Origin: Blasia pusilla
Taxonomy: Eukaryota > Marchantiophyta > Marchantiopsida > Blasiales
DNA: 64,000 nt
NCBI GenBank assembly: GCA_050084515.1
Contig: CM114272.1
Location: 26,536,001-26,600,000 of the forward strand
Direction: 5' to 3'
The position numbers were made by a program, and so were the translations under genes. Shown piece after piece: positions 45,067 to 58,247 of the stretch. Position 1 is the stretch's first letter; each line of letters starts with the position of its first letter. The notes under the pieces are model-generated. The model did no database searches. It saw only the letters and a list, made by a program, of their open reading frames with translations, and was not told where the DNA came from.

Positions 45067-45599
45067 TTAAAAACATTGCATTGCATCAAGATCTCGATGA
45101 ATTTTCTTGCTCGTGGTATTGTAGGATATCTCAAATCCCTAAGCTGACCCACATAACCTTCCAACGGCAACAATAGGGAGGCATACACTATTATCCACGT
45201 GGCTACTCTCATTTGCCTTTGCATCGCGAGACAATGTGCCATCACAAGGTGCTAGAACCAAATGTAGGCACCTATAGTAGGGGTCGTAAGTATTCTTATC
45301 CCTAGTTGCCAAAAGAAGAGTGAAGAAAAAAGAACCAAACTCTAATGATGTATGTATCAATAGAGTAACGTGCACTTAAAAGAGATCTCATTCCACAAAA
45401 CTATCAGATTCCAACTGCGACATTTAGGGACCCATAGGGAACCATTGATACATCAACAAACTCTTTCCAAAAATGGCTTCTAGGAACTAGATAGATGGGC
45501 AACATCACTAATCACAAAAATATCCTGAAAATAAGTCTCATGTCGCATTAACAATGCATCCAAATTTTTGCGATGGTCTTCGACGATGATTGTAACATG

Positions 45600-45830
45600 A
45601 TTCTATTCTAAAAATCCATCTAGGAAAGAGTACATTTGATGTCCTCCCGGTGGTCAAATAGGTAAGATCAATGAATATTAATGGAAACGTTCTTGATTGT
45701 CACCCTATTAAGTGTTCGATAATCCATGCACATACATAAGTTCTTCATAGATCCAAGTCCCTTTTTCTTCCAAACTAGAACTAACCTTGATGCCCATTCA
45801 TAATGCTTAAAAAATCCTTCATTTTAGGAC
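45600..45830 (-). pseudogene. small Ty3/gypsy reverse transcriptase remnant
   Basis: The minus strand reads LVLVWKKKGLGS then CMDYRTLNRVTIKN, the conserved fingers/palm segment of a Ty3-type reverse transcriptase (KKDG...CVDYRALNKVTIKN in typical members). It differs clearly from the E1-E4 family, which reads MCGDYRPINRQT. Flanking sequence has lost the rest of the domain. Confidence 0.5.
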
Positions 45831-45995
45831 TCGGATAATTCATATATTACAATCCATGACAAAAATTGACCACTTACTTCTAAAGACATAAAAATCAAAT
45901 CATATCTTCCAAATGACTAAGATAACTATCATTGTTTGGGGACATGTAAGGTAGAAGATTAGTTATATTTTTATTACTACCACGTCACATAGATC

Positions 45996-46323
45996 CCTCA
46001 CTCCTATTCATCCTCGGGTTTTCTAACATGAGGTTGAGTTAGTTAATCACGAGTCCTCTCCGAAATTTCTTGTGAAACAAGAATAAGTTTTATGTTCTGT
46101 ACCCTAACGTGCAGAAGATTGTAGCAGAGTGGGCAACTCCTCCCCCTGCTAGGCATCTAGTCGGGTGTTTGAATCTATCTCGGATGTAAAATTTTGTCCA
46201 AGTGCATTTCCCCACTTAACTCGACTCTCACCCTCCAATACCTAACCCGAGGATGAATAGGAGTGAGGTGGTGTCATGTTATGTGATTTAAGCCTCGAGG
46301 CTTATATCACATAACATGACACC
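45996..46323. repeat. compound foldback: 25-bp inverted repeat plus 54-bp palindrome
   Basis: CCTCACTCCTATTCATCCTC... (45996-46020) is repeated inverted and perfectly at 46244-46268. Directly next to the right arm is a near-perfect palindrome, 46270-46323, centred on the XhoI-like CTCGAG within TAAGCCTCGAGGCTTA, with one mismatched pair. A weaker copy of the palindrome's outer part precedes the left arm (GTCACATAG near 45984). It looks like a foldback transposon or the remains of head-to-head copies. No gene inside. Confidence 0.7.
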
Positions 46324-47252
46324 TCATCATATGACACATGCTAAATGATAAATTCTAGCATTCCTCAATCCATTGTTAATATATCCTCCATTTTTTTATC
46401 GTCCATCCATTCATCCACCCTCTAGATATCCCCCAATCATCCATCTTCCATACACTATCCATCTATTAATAAACTCTCCTTGCATCCATGCATCAACGAG
46501 CCATCTGCCTTCGATCTATCTATGCATCCTCTAATTTTTATTTGTGGATTTAATTTCTCTCTAGATATACCTCGGGGAGTCATTGGACTCATTTCTTCCA
46601 TCCAACGTTTGATTTGGCATGCATCCACCACTTGATTTTCCATCCATTTGTCCTCTACATCCAAATGGTAATGATATGTATTCTCCTATTTTCATATATA
46701 CCCCCTTATGCCCCCCACCCCAGTTCTCCACACCCTCCCCACCCTCGTTCATGTCTCTCCCCACCCTAACCTTACACCACCCCAATTTTTTCATTTAAAA
46801 ATAAATAAATCCATCGCATGTCTCACAACCTATCTTATCATCTTGGTTATTTCTATTCTCGATTGCCGCACCTTCTGTATGTGCGGCTTGACTCACCAAG
46901 TCAAAACATAAGATCCCTACACACATCTGTGCAAAACATTTACTTCTACACATAATAACTTCCTCCAACCCAAACACTCACCAGTCAGAATTTGTTCCAA
47001 TGAGAGTTGCAATACATTGTAGTCCAACAGTCCGACAAAGGACTATCCACTAGGAAGAAAGTAACAACTTAAAGACATGGTTGTGATAGGGAAAAATTAG
47101 GGTTGACGCCCATGGAGCATGAAAAGGCAAACCCGGGTGCAACAACTAGTATAAAAAGTTATGCAGGGATCAAAGGTGGATTAGAGAAAGTCTGAGCAGC
47201 AGGAAAACAGAGAGCAATATCGTGTTGAGGGAGAGGTGATGGCCAAAGATAG
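46324..47252. other. spacer with tandem CATCC-rich stretch
   Basis: AT-rich, with CCATCCATTCATCCACC-type runs at 46400-46520. No gene seen. The 3' end of the gene model at 47253-48940 points into this region. Confidence 0.35.
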
Positions 47253-48940
47253 TCAGAAAATTTGAGCTAACACACAATGCAATATCCGACTTGTCATGAA
47301 TGGAGTGCCGGATGGGCTGCTTGCAAGCAACCTGTTAGGAAGTGCTCTATTTGCCACACAAGACGAAGCCAGTACATGGGACATGCAATGATGTAAGAGT
47401 GGAGAAGGCACGTCATGTGGAGAAGCATAGCAAAATTTATACCGCAGAGGATCAATGTTGTTCACTTTCGGAACACCTGATTGTGCATACAAATAAAAAA
47501 TTATGAACCCTCTTGAGGGTCATCAGGACAACATGGGAACCATGGATTGGTAGCTCACACAGTTCTGACATTTGAATTGCAAAGTTTTACCACACAGGCG
47601 AGGACACAGCAGATATCAATCAATTTTGCTCGTCAGTGAGAAATTAGCATGGCCAACATCAACTGTCAAGGAGCAAGCATGTCATGCATGCTTGGATTAT
47701 GATGGCACTACAAATTCAACTTCGATTGCAGACTGACAAGAGCTACTGATTCCATTCCATGCTACAAAAGAGTCTGTCAAGAGCATGAATCCAACCAAGG
47801 AAAAGACTGGATTGTAGAGGTGTGTAGCATACTGTAATCTATAGGGGTGTAGTATAACCTCTAACTCTATTTTTAATCCACAGCAAAGAGCAAGATACGC
47901 ACTAAAATTAACTGACCTTGCAGGAATGATGTAGCTTTGTGTTGCCTCTGGAAAAGGTTTTGGAGGCCAGTGGGCCAAAAGATTTCTATCTTAGATTTAA
48001 ATTTTAAAGCTTAAAGTCAGACATTAAAGACTTGGTTCCACCCCACTTGACAACAGATTGCCCCTCCATTGAAAATTCCTGGCAGAAGAATGGAAGGCAC
48101 AGAAATTCAGCTGATGGTTCTGTAATTCTACTCACCTTACAGTTTACTTCATAGATTTTCGAATCTACGATTTGTAGTTCTCCTCCGCATAAAGCCACTG
48201 AATAAGTTGAAGACTTTTCAGTGGACGCCCCAATTTTGTAAATTAAATATGAACACAGTGGCAGGTTTGCAGCCTAGTTACAAAGGATGCCAAGACTGAT
48301 TCCTAAACTTGTGGTTTCCTTTTACATTGAGTTAAATTATACTTTTTCAATTCTATTTGTGAAAGAAAATGTTAAGCTATTTCATAAACCAAGAGCATAA
48401 TTCAGATAGGCTGTGAGTTGAGTACCATGAAATTGTCTTGCAATCTGCCGTTGAGCCTTGAGTGAATCTCCTGGCTTGCCAATGAGCCTGGCCAAACAAG
48501 ATCCAAGGCTACCACGAAAAGGGTGAAATTCTCCCAAGAGTGGACAGGAAACACTGTAACAGATATTAACTGAGCTAAAAATTAGATTTCCTTTATGAAC
48601 TCTGCCTAAATAAAAATCACTAGTCAGAGGCTGACAATTAAAGGCAGTTGACTCCTGAGGAGTTTACCAACGAGATAAAGATGCCATGAACCATTTGAGT
48701 TGCACCTGCGTTGTCCTGAGCTGACTTGATCTGACACATGGATTAAATATGTTCACAGAAAATGGACAGGACTCCAGACCAGGAAGAGTCAAAGTGAAAC
48801 ATAAGATGCCCAAACAAGAGTTCACCACATCAGAAGAGCCATACAAAGTCATTGGAGTTTCAGTTGAGAATAAAACATACCATTCCGGCAGCATCAATAG
48901 GGTTTCTCTTGATAGCATTGACTGGCACAGTTGCTGGCAT
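47253..48940 (-). CDS. unrecognised gene, six-exon model (180 aa)
   Basis: I do not recognise this protein. The model joins minus-strand exons 48881-48940, 48668-48705, 48426-48553, 48136-48197, 47917-47947 and 47253-47476. Every intron is GT...AG, phases agree throughout, and the total of 543 nt gives 180 codons plus a stop. The chosen ATG opens MPATVPVNAIKRNPID. Exon 3 reads like real protein (CPLLGEFHPFRGSLGSCLAR), and exon 6 gives GVPKVNNIDPLRYKFCYASP and ends LHCVLAQIF. No signal peptide, membrane helix or zinc motif is clear. It lies 1.1 kb downstream of the Rab7 stop on the same strand. Because I chose splice sites by eye, it could also be a non-coding transcript or a decayed gene. Upstream exons may exist. 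Confidence 0.4.
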
Positions 48941-50036
48941 ACATGTGACTAATTCATCCATCCAACAGTAGACTGGATGCTAAATTTGAAAGTAATCACA
49001 ACAACCAAAATCAAACTTCTGTACTATTGTTGTCAGATTATTGACTAAAAGTAGTTACATTATTTCATTACATGTACTAGTAGGTGCTTTCAACCCTTGC
49101 TCATTTTCTTCCTCCACTCTCCACTACTTCAGAGGCACACTTTAGGAAGGCTTAAATGCCAATGTATCCGATGAAACACTGGTGGACAATTTTATCACTT
49201 GAATATAAAGGCTAGCGGCCACAATTTTATAAATTGACTGCCAAGGGAGAAGTTGACAGCAGGGAAAGAAACTTCCATTGAATCCCAATTCCACCACCCT
49301 TTCCTATATTTTGCATGCATGTATGATTCTGTATAGTAAGTCAATATGTGAATGGTTGTATCCTGGTGAAATATATCTCCAGGATCATTCATAGTCTTAT
49401 TCATACTTCCTGACAGGTATGCATTTCCAAAACTTTACACACCCGTGAGCAAACGTACAACACACATGCCAAATGCTCAAACCGAAATAGCTTGATGAAT
49501 ACAGCAGAGCTGCTGAGGGCCATGTGGAGTGAAGGACTTAAGAACATTACAATACACCTGGGAATTGAATGTAAGAGCATGCACAGAACTAGGATCAGGT
49601 TCTCTCACTGACATAATAGTACAGGTATATAAAATGCAACAAGACACCCAGTTCAAGATATAGAAGCTTTGAATCTAGGCCCAACAAAATACAGAGGGCT
49701 TCTGCAACTAAACCAGATTTCTCCAGAGACCAACAGAGACAGAAAAAAGATTGATACAAACATCACCAAATGATATAGGAAGTGCTAAACTAGCACAGCC
49801 CCAAATTTTGAAAAGACCATATATTCTGGCTAATGTGCTGAAGGGCGCCTTTCTGATGATTAAATGGCAATTGATCGCCTCCTATTGGTGCCCATTCCGT
49901 AGCTTGCTGATTCACAAGCATGACAACCGGACACTCTAAAAGAACCTGCTTGAAGATCTCACAAATCAATCTTGTTGGTGCACCTTGTCAACTCCATGAC
50001 CAGAGATGGCAGAATTCTGCCATTTCTAGAACCGCC
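48941..50036 (-). other. probable 3' region of the Rab7 gene
   Basis: No coding motif seen. The several hundred bases right after the Rab7 stop (below 50037 on the minus strand) are likely 3' untranslated region. The poly(A) site cannot be placed. Confidence 0.4.
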
Positions 50037-51706
<1,670 letters not shown>

Positions 51707-53299
51707 GTTTGGTTGATCGACCGCTCCTTTGCTGTTCCTTCTCTATTCCTGTTCTGACCGCTCACTCTCGATCTGCCGTTGCCCTAAAATCTGAAATGGT
51801 GCATGTCTATGGGGAAGTTCAGCTCAGAAAGTTCTTTGACTCGATCATGTCTGCCGACGCTGACAACAGGACGAGAAGAAAGACACCAGTCGAAAACAAC
51901 CAAATCGAGCGTCTCTATTCCACAAATTCAATCCACTCTTCATCCTTGAACCCCACACAAAATTCGCCGATCACATATCAGCTCTCGCCCGCTTCCACAG
52001 CCGAAAACGGCCTTGCAAAGCCTTCGACGAGATTATCAGACGTAGGGGATAGAAGGGTGGAGAAACGAAAGAAGTGCGGGAGTGAAAGAAGGTGCAGCGA
52101 GACGTACATTTCTGCTCGCTGGTAATTATCCTGCTCCCTCCAAGCTTGAAGCGAAGCGTAAAATCGTCACCGGCGAGTACCACGAGTATAAGCCCTGCAG
52201 GGAAACACCTTGGAGCGCTATCGGAAAGCGAGAGAGAGCGAGCGAGCGAGCAAGGGAGGGAGGGAGAGGGGTAGAGAGGAGGGGAATGGAACGGGAGGCG
52301 CGACGGAAAGCAGAGAACGGGAGAGCGCTGTTGTTGTCGAAGAAGTGGGAGCCTCCGTTGCCTTTCCTTGTCAAGGGCCACGGAGGGTAGGACCAACGCC
52401 TGTTTAGGGAGGGAGGAGCTGTGGGATGGTGCTGCGGGCAATGAGATCTTTCTTTCTTCTCCACCCGCTCCCTGTCTCCAACCTGAAAAGCGAAAGTGAC
52501 CACCCTGTCAAACCGTGCCTGCTACAAGAACAACGCCAACGTGTGGCACCGCGACATTCGTTACTAGGTCGCCTTATCAATATCACGACACGAGTAAGGT
52601 ACTACGTTACTTACTTGTGTCAATCAACTAGTTTGCAATACATTTTCTAGCTCGGGTTACACTTGCCATCTGTCCATTGCTTAAGCAAAAGAGGGTTCGA
52701 ACAACACGCACACGATTTTGGAAATTACCACTTTAAGAGTCCACTCCCTCTTAACTTCAGATCTATGAATCCCGTAATTCCAGATTCCATTTTCGTCTGC
52801 ATAGCACGGGCCAAACCACCTAGTGTTATGTTATGAAGGCGTTTAAGGACCCGGTCCAATGGGGTCGGCTCCCCCGGCAGTCGCATTGACAGGCGTTATT
52901 TTCTTCTACCCGGATTTCGTTGGGGTTGTATGTATTTGCGCTATGTGTTATAAGGGTGCGAATTCCGTCGGAATCCCAAAAATCTCATCCATCGGACCAA
53001 CCATGATCTGGAAGAGTGGGACAGGGTTTTCACGATGTCCTGACGACCTCGGCCGCATGGGACCGGGTCCTAAGAGCACATAGGCCATCCATCCATCCAT
53101 CCAACCATCCTATGATAGAAAAGTTATGTTTCTAATGCTCCCCAATGGTAATTCTAACAAGAGCAAGTGATAAATAACTTCACTTTCATGCACTATCTCA
53201 TAAATGCTGCAAGAATTTGAAAAAGAATCTGGCTGTCCAAAAGCTTTCATTTCCTACGAGTAGGGCGTCCATTGAGGCGGGGGGGAGCCTCCTAATTCT
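51707..53299. other. Rab7 upstream region
   Basis: Probable promoter and 5' leader of Rab7. Minus-strand CT-rich DNA at 52205-52280 (AGAGAGAGCGAGCGAGCGAG on plus) may lie in the 5' leader. An intron in the leader is possible but not shown. Open frames here are on both strands with no motif. A GCATAGCACGGGCC motif near 52799 resembles those at 11580 and 55905. Confidence 0.4.
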
Positions 53300-53490
53300 G
53301 CTAACGTTTCTTATAGATTAGAAACGGGGTAATAGGGTACCAAAGGAGGTACCCGACGTATGCTTGGAAGCTAGTTGTTTGCGCGTCCATTTATTATGCG
53401 AACGTTTCTTTTCTCTATATTAGCAAAGGGTACGTGAGGAGGTACCCGATGTATATGCTTGCAATCTAGTTTTCTGCCCGTCCACTGAAG
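53300..53490. repeat. imperfect direct repeat, two units of about 95 bp
   Basis: Each unit contains AACGTTTCTT, a GGGTA...GAGGTACCCGA block, TATGCTTG, a CTAGTT motif and a CGTCCA tail. The units start near 53303 and 53401. Similarity is about three in four bases by eye. Probably a small tandem duplication. Confidence 0.5.
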
Positions 53491-56346
53491 CTCCAGAGCT
53501 GGAATGGTAGGTCATTCATAGCACGTGTGCCTTGGTTTTCATTGGTTGATCGTAAGGCGTGTCATATCATATGTGAGATATTAAACGTGACACTTCCTAT
53601 ATGCTCTAGAATTCCCCTTGCCATTATCGTTTTAAAAAATATCTGTCTAAGTAAGGCGCATAAACGTGACACCCATGTGAGAAAAGAATTTTTGGACTAA
53701 GTCCAGAAAATTCAAAAACAATCGACATTTTGTAAAATTATTTTAAATGAAGAAATATAGATAGTAGTTATTCCATTGTATAATGTTTGAACCCGCGAGG
53801 AAGACTCCTGTTGCCTTAATAATATACATGTTTTTATTACACAGTTATCCGTGAACTTGTCCCTTTTTCATGTTAGTTTCGAGAACGTCAAAAATTAAAC
53901 AATATATTGGCAAGTCAATAACAAGCTTCCTCACAATGGATGCACGATACCAAAACTGTCGATGTGAATCTCACAACGTAATTATACGTTAGATTAAGGT
54001 CACTTCTCAATCTCCACTCCTCAAGAAGTATCATCAACTGTTTTACCCCTTCAACCCTTTCACCATTACCATATTTCGCAAGAGAAACAAGAATCCCGTA
54101 AATTACAATCCTAAGAGCATGGTCACCCATCCAATACTCAAAAGGCGTGGGGTCGTTTCAGTCTCCAAACTGGAGGTTAACCTCCCATCGGACACTCGAA
54201 GTTGCCTGCGAAGACGACAAGCCACTTACAAATTAGACGGGACTAAGTAAAACATGCACATATTTAGTGTCCTTACCTACATTACATTCCCAAATGTCGA
54301 AATTTAACGTAAATTTTCTTCGATTCACACAAGTTATTATCAGCTCCAATCTTCTTCCACTTTCTTGTCCTATTCTCTTCAATCAGATTTTTCCCGTGAT
54401 TTTTCTGATTTTTGTTATTTACTGCCCCAACATACATTCCCCGTTTTTTTATCTACTCGTTATTAATTATTCTCTTCCCCCCTCCCTCGAAGAAGAGAGT
54501 GATGATTTATGTTATTTACGACCCTTACATACACTCCCCGTTTTCCTATCTATTAATTATTAATAGCTCAAACCGTGCCATGACTTCGTGTAAAGATGCC
54601 CTAACCCGGCTTGAGAAGAACTCAACCAAAATACAAATTTCTATGTTCAATAAATAGCTAAGAGGTAGAACTGGGCTTCCAATTTAAGAATATGTGCGGC
54701 TGGTCCTAGAAGAACATGAGAAGGAGAATCCTTCGTAGAACTCCTGGCTTCTTACGGCAGTCCTGCTGTTGCCAAATGTCAGCACAGTGTCACGTTTTAT
54801 TGCGATCCCGAAATAACCTTTCTCACGCCATGCAAGACCGACCACTTCATCCAGCTCGTTTCGACCAGAACTTAGCTGGAACTCCATCCACCTCTGGCGA
54901 AAGCACGGCCAGGTGTCCGTCAGGAAACGCGGGAAGCCCGGCAGTGCGTATGTCTATATTCGTCTTCGGAGAAGCGAACACTATCGAATGAAAGAAAGAA
55001 AATGCTCAGTAATAAATAAATAATAAAAATCAGTCCTGCTAATTCTCCTCGGATTAACTGCCCCAAGTTTTTATCGTAGAGGTCATCTCACTAAACGCTT
55101 TGTAGAGTAGTACTCACGTCCTTATTTGGATCCTATTGGTTCACTCTATGATATGAGTGAGCATTCCCTCTCCCTACATCAACTTTTCTCATTTATATTA
55201 CTATTAGCGAAATGTATTGACAACAAACATCTCTTTTGGGATGGTCTCTTGTTGTAATATTTGTTGCGTCTAATAATTTAGTTCCATCTTACTAATATAG
55301 AGAAGGGTACAAGGAGGACCCTTCCTTAACTCATTCGTCCACTAGTAGTTTTGGAGGACTAAGTATATCATTACTCTCTCAAAAAGTTGAGATTCATCTT
55401 CAAACGTGAAAAACATAGCTCAAACATGCACAAGGCTAAGTAATCAAGTAATGAAAATAATCAAACATTGGTCTCTCATATATGAATCTCAAAAAGCCAA
55501 GTTGTTGAGCCATGGCTATCCCTTACCTCTCTCTACCATAACTACCTCTAAATTCAAGCACCTAACTACTTTATACTCTTTTGTCAATTTTTCACATAGT
55601 CGTCCAATCCAGTGGTTGGGGTTGAGTGATTGAGTGGCCTCATAATCTTACGTCGATACCTAATCAAGCCAATCATGTCACTTCTTGAAAATATCTAGTG
55701 ACCCCATATGGTAAAAATTAGATTTATTTTTTAACATAATGGATCTTTGAAATATTATTGTGCCGTAAGAGGCTTCATAAATTGGCATATCATTTGAGTG
55801 CAAATACCACTTATTGAAATGATATGAATCACCAAAGTTTTGGAGTTAATATTGGACATTAAAATACAAATAATCTAGTTTTGGATAATATTGGACAATA
55901 GTAAGTTTTTGCCCGTGCGATGCATTGGGTGAGATGATTGGGAATGAAAAGGTTCACATGTGGAGGATGATAATATGAAATTAGTGGACACACATTGAAT
56001 AAAGTTTAATCTGCATGAAAAAAAGATAGATTTTTTTTAATAATACATCTAACTTGGCTTAAGAAAGTTTTCATATAATTTCTTTTATTAATTGTGGAAA
56101 ATTTAATTTATCCTTTTTCCATTCCCCATCCTTCACTTATTTTGATGATTTTTTTCCCAAAAGAGGAATTAAAATTTTCTCCCAATCTAAGCTGAAAATT
56201 AAAAAAAATTAGAAACAATATGTCTTCCATTATTTTGAAGAATAATTCTTGTCCCATTAGTGTCCTATTATCCTTTTCATTTTTTCCCAAAAGGAAAATT
56301 ATTTTTTCCTCAAAACTAAACTTTAAATTATTTTTTATGATAATTT
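53491..56346. other. AT-rich spacer with possible small mobile-element ends
   Basis: No gene motif. ACTAATATAGAGAAGGGT (about 55290) and TGCCCGTGCGATGCATTGGG (about 55907) may be the two ends of a small element of roughly 0.63 kb. The same two kinds of end occur near 11580/11706 and 52799/53420. Open frames near 54.3-54.9 kb have no family I can name. Confidence 0.4.
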
Positions 56347-56509
56347 ATTGGCATGAACCTTGGAAAAATAACTTTAAATTACAAATGAGAAAAGAGAATA
56401 GAAATTAAAGAGACTCTATAAGATTTGGTCGGAAAGATGTTTGAATTTTATTTTATTTATTTATTTATTAAAATTATAAAGAAATAAATAATCCATTTAT
56501 TAAAATCTT

Positions 56510-57279
56510 TGTCATGCGCACACTTCGCTACAAAACATGCATCGCTATCACCGAACACACACACAAACACACACAATCCCATGCTAATTCATGGCATCCA
56601 AACAACGAGACAAGAAATACCAAAATATCTCTAATAAAATAAGATCCAATCTCTCTCACTACACCATAGTTCTTACATGTGTGCACTCTCACATGTCTCT
56701 CTCAATGTCAAACCAAACTCACTCTCCTAATCAGAGGCTTCGATTACACTCACAAGGCAAGGAACCATAACTCCGCCGCCTCGTACTAAGAGGTTCAACA
56801 AAGAGAGAATGAGCTCTCAAACTCTCTCTCCTTGAAGTATACCCCTCCCTTCTCCCAAGCTCTCTCCATGGTAACCAATGCTCCCAAGTCACCTCCTTGG
56901 CTCTTGACCTGATATAGGAGGTCAAGGGCCACTTACCAAAAAATAGAAAGTCGATCATATACTTAAAATAGTACTTACCTAAAATAGCAAGTTCCTCAAT
57001 ATGGCTCCAAATGAGCCGAAACGAAAGGGAAACCTAATCTCTCAGGTTTGTCGGGGCCTCAGTAGGTCATCCTTAACCTCATGAGTTTGTCCTGCATTAT
57101 TCGCGAAGGCGCTCTACTAGATCTCACTGATCTATTCTAAAAGATGTAATACGTGTCATGCGCATACACATCGCTACACAACATACATCGTTGTCATCGA
57201 ACACACACACGAACACGCACGATCCCATACTAACTCATGGTATCCAAAGAATGAGACAAGAAGTACCAAAATATCTCCA
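56510..57279 (-). repeat. B1-A2-B2 terminal block of E4
   Basis: On the minus strand, an AAGGGGGCAAT tract (57280-57290) precedes B1 (57279 to 57154, TGGAGATATTTTGG...GCGCATGACA). It runs straight into A2 (to about 56635), which matches A1 at 59811-60315. B2 (56634 to 56510) repeats B1 and ends GCGCATGACA at the target duplication. At the B1/A2 joint the two ends overlap as TGACACG, without the GT spacer seen in E1 and E2. Confidence 0.85.
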
Positions 57280-57452
57280 ATTGCCCCCTTAGTAGGTGAT
57301 TAGGTCCCTCTAACTCTAGATAGCCATCTATCCCTACCTACCATGACATACATCTCTCGGACGCTAAGAGCAAGAAGGCCGGGTGCTCATGTGGCCCCAT
57401 CGTTAGTTGCCTTCTTGACATCCATGTCACAGACACGAGTCGGAATGTAGAT

Positions 57453-58247
57453 CTATGTACATCTGGGACCCTGAGTGACGTTGATCAACCGGCGCAAGCG
57501 AGTATGAGCCTTATGCAAACTCTCAACCGGGTGCCTCTGGAAGTCGTGGATGCTCCGCAACTTCTCCGTCGGAACCCCCTGGTAGTTCGCCCTCAACTCA
57601 GCGAAGAACTCAACCACGGCGTTGAACTTGGGACAAACTCGACTAGATGGTGCAACTCCTCCAATGCAAGTGACCTCTCGTAAAACATTACTAGTGGAAG
57701 AGGAAGTAGCCTCTCCTGACTTCTCCTCCTCATCTGGGAATGGCTTCGTCCATGACACATAGTGTGGGTCATGGTAGAGTCGCCATGCCTCAAACTCATG
57801 GGCATATCTGTGGGAGAATTCATGGTAATCGTCCATGGGCGCCCCCTCTAAATATTGGAACATACCATTCCATGCTGTAAACGGGTTGAACTCTCTAGAG
57901 TTCCTAGCTGGCTGTGAGTCACACCAACTCCTAAACTCCGCAATGAAGTCGTGTAGCTCTATAGTGCCTACAACACCCGAAAACCTACGCGGTCCTCTAC
58001 CCCGGTCGTCCATCTCGTACGCCCAACTGGTAGGACCACTCAATGTGTACGGTGGATCACTAACACACTCCTCTATACGCTCCCCCTCGTCTGAAGATGA
58101 CATAGAAAGAGATCGAGGTAGTCTCTCACGTGGAGACTCTCGAAACCTCGCACCACTCCAAGTAAACCCTCTAGAGCTAGTCTCAGGTCCACGACCTCGC
58201 CTCTCAAAATCTCGAAAGGACGTCGTGATAGCCCTCGTGGCCCTCAT
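57453..58247 (-). CDS. E4 truncated gag, fused to the last four codons of the PHD frame
   Basis: Uninterrupted frame of 264 residues. It contains RRFSGVVGTIELHDFIAEF, FNPFTAWNGMFQYLEGAPMDD and FNAVVEFFAELRANYQGV, conserved with gag of E2 and E3. It ends RLRRLINVTQG-PRCT: the last four residues equal the end of the PHD finger (CPRCT-stop) of E1 and E2. A deletion has therefore joined gag straight to the end of pol while keeping frame and stop. No zinc knuckles remain. Whether it is expressed cannot be told. It could only move with help from a complete relative. Confidence 0.8.
   Translation of the reverse strand: MRATRAITTSFRDFERRGRGPETSSRGFTWSGARFRESPRERLPRSLSMSSSDEGERIEECVSDPPYTLSGPTSWAYEMDDRGRGPRRFSGVVGTIELHDFIAEFRSWCDSQPARNSREFNPFTAWNGMFQYLEGAPMDDYHEFSHRYAHEFEAWRLYHDPHYVSWTKPFPDEEEKSGEATSSSTSNVLREVTCIGGVAPSSRVCPKFNAVVEFFAELRANYQGVPTEKLRSIHDFQRHPVESLHKAHTRLRRLINVTQGPRCT

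Noticed and set aside
52205-52280. GA-rich repeat as a CRISPR or satellite
   Set aside because: Simple low-complexity sequence in a probable gene leader, with no repeat-spacer pattern. No CRISPR array was seen anywhere in the window.
54267-54657. AT-rich open frames at 54.3-54.7 kb
   Set aside because: Hydrophobic composition reflects T-rich DNA; two frames overlap and no family motif is present.
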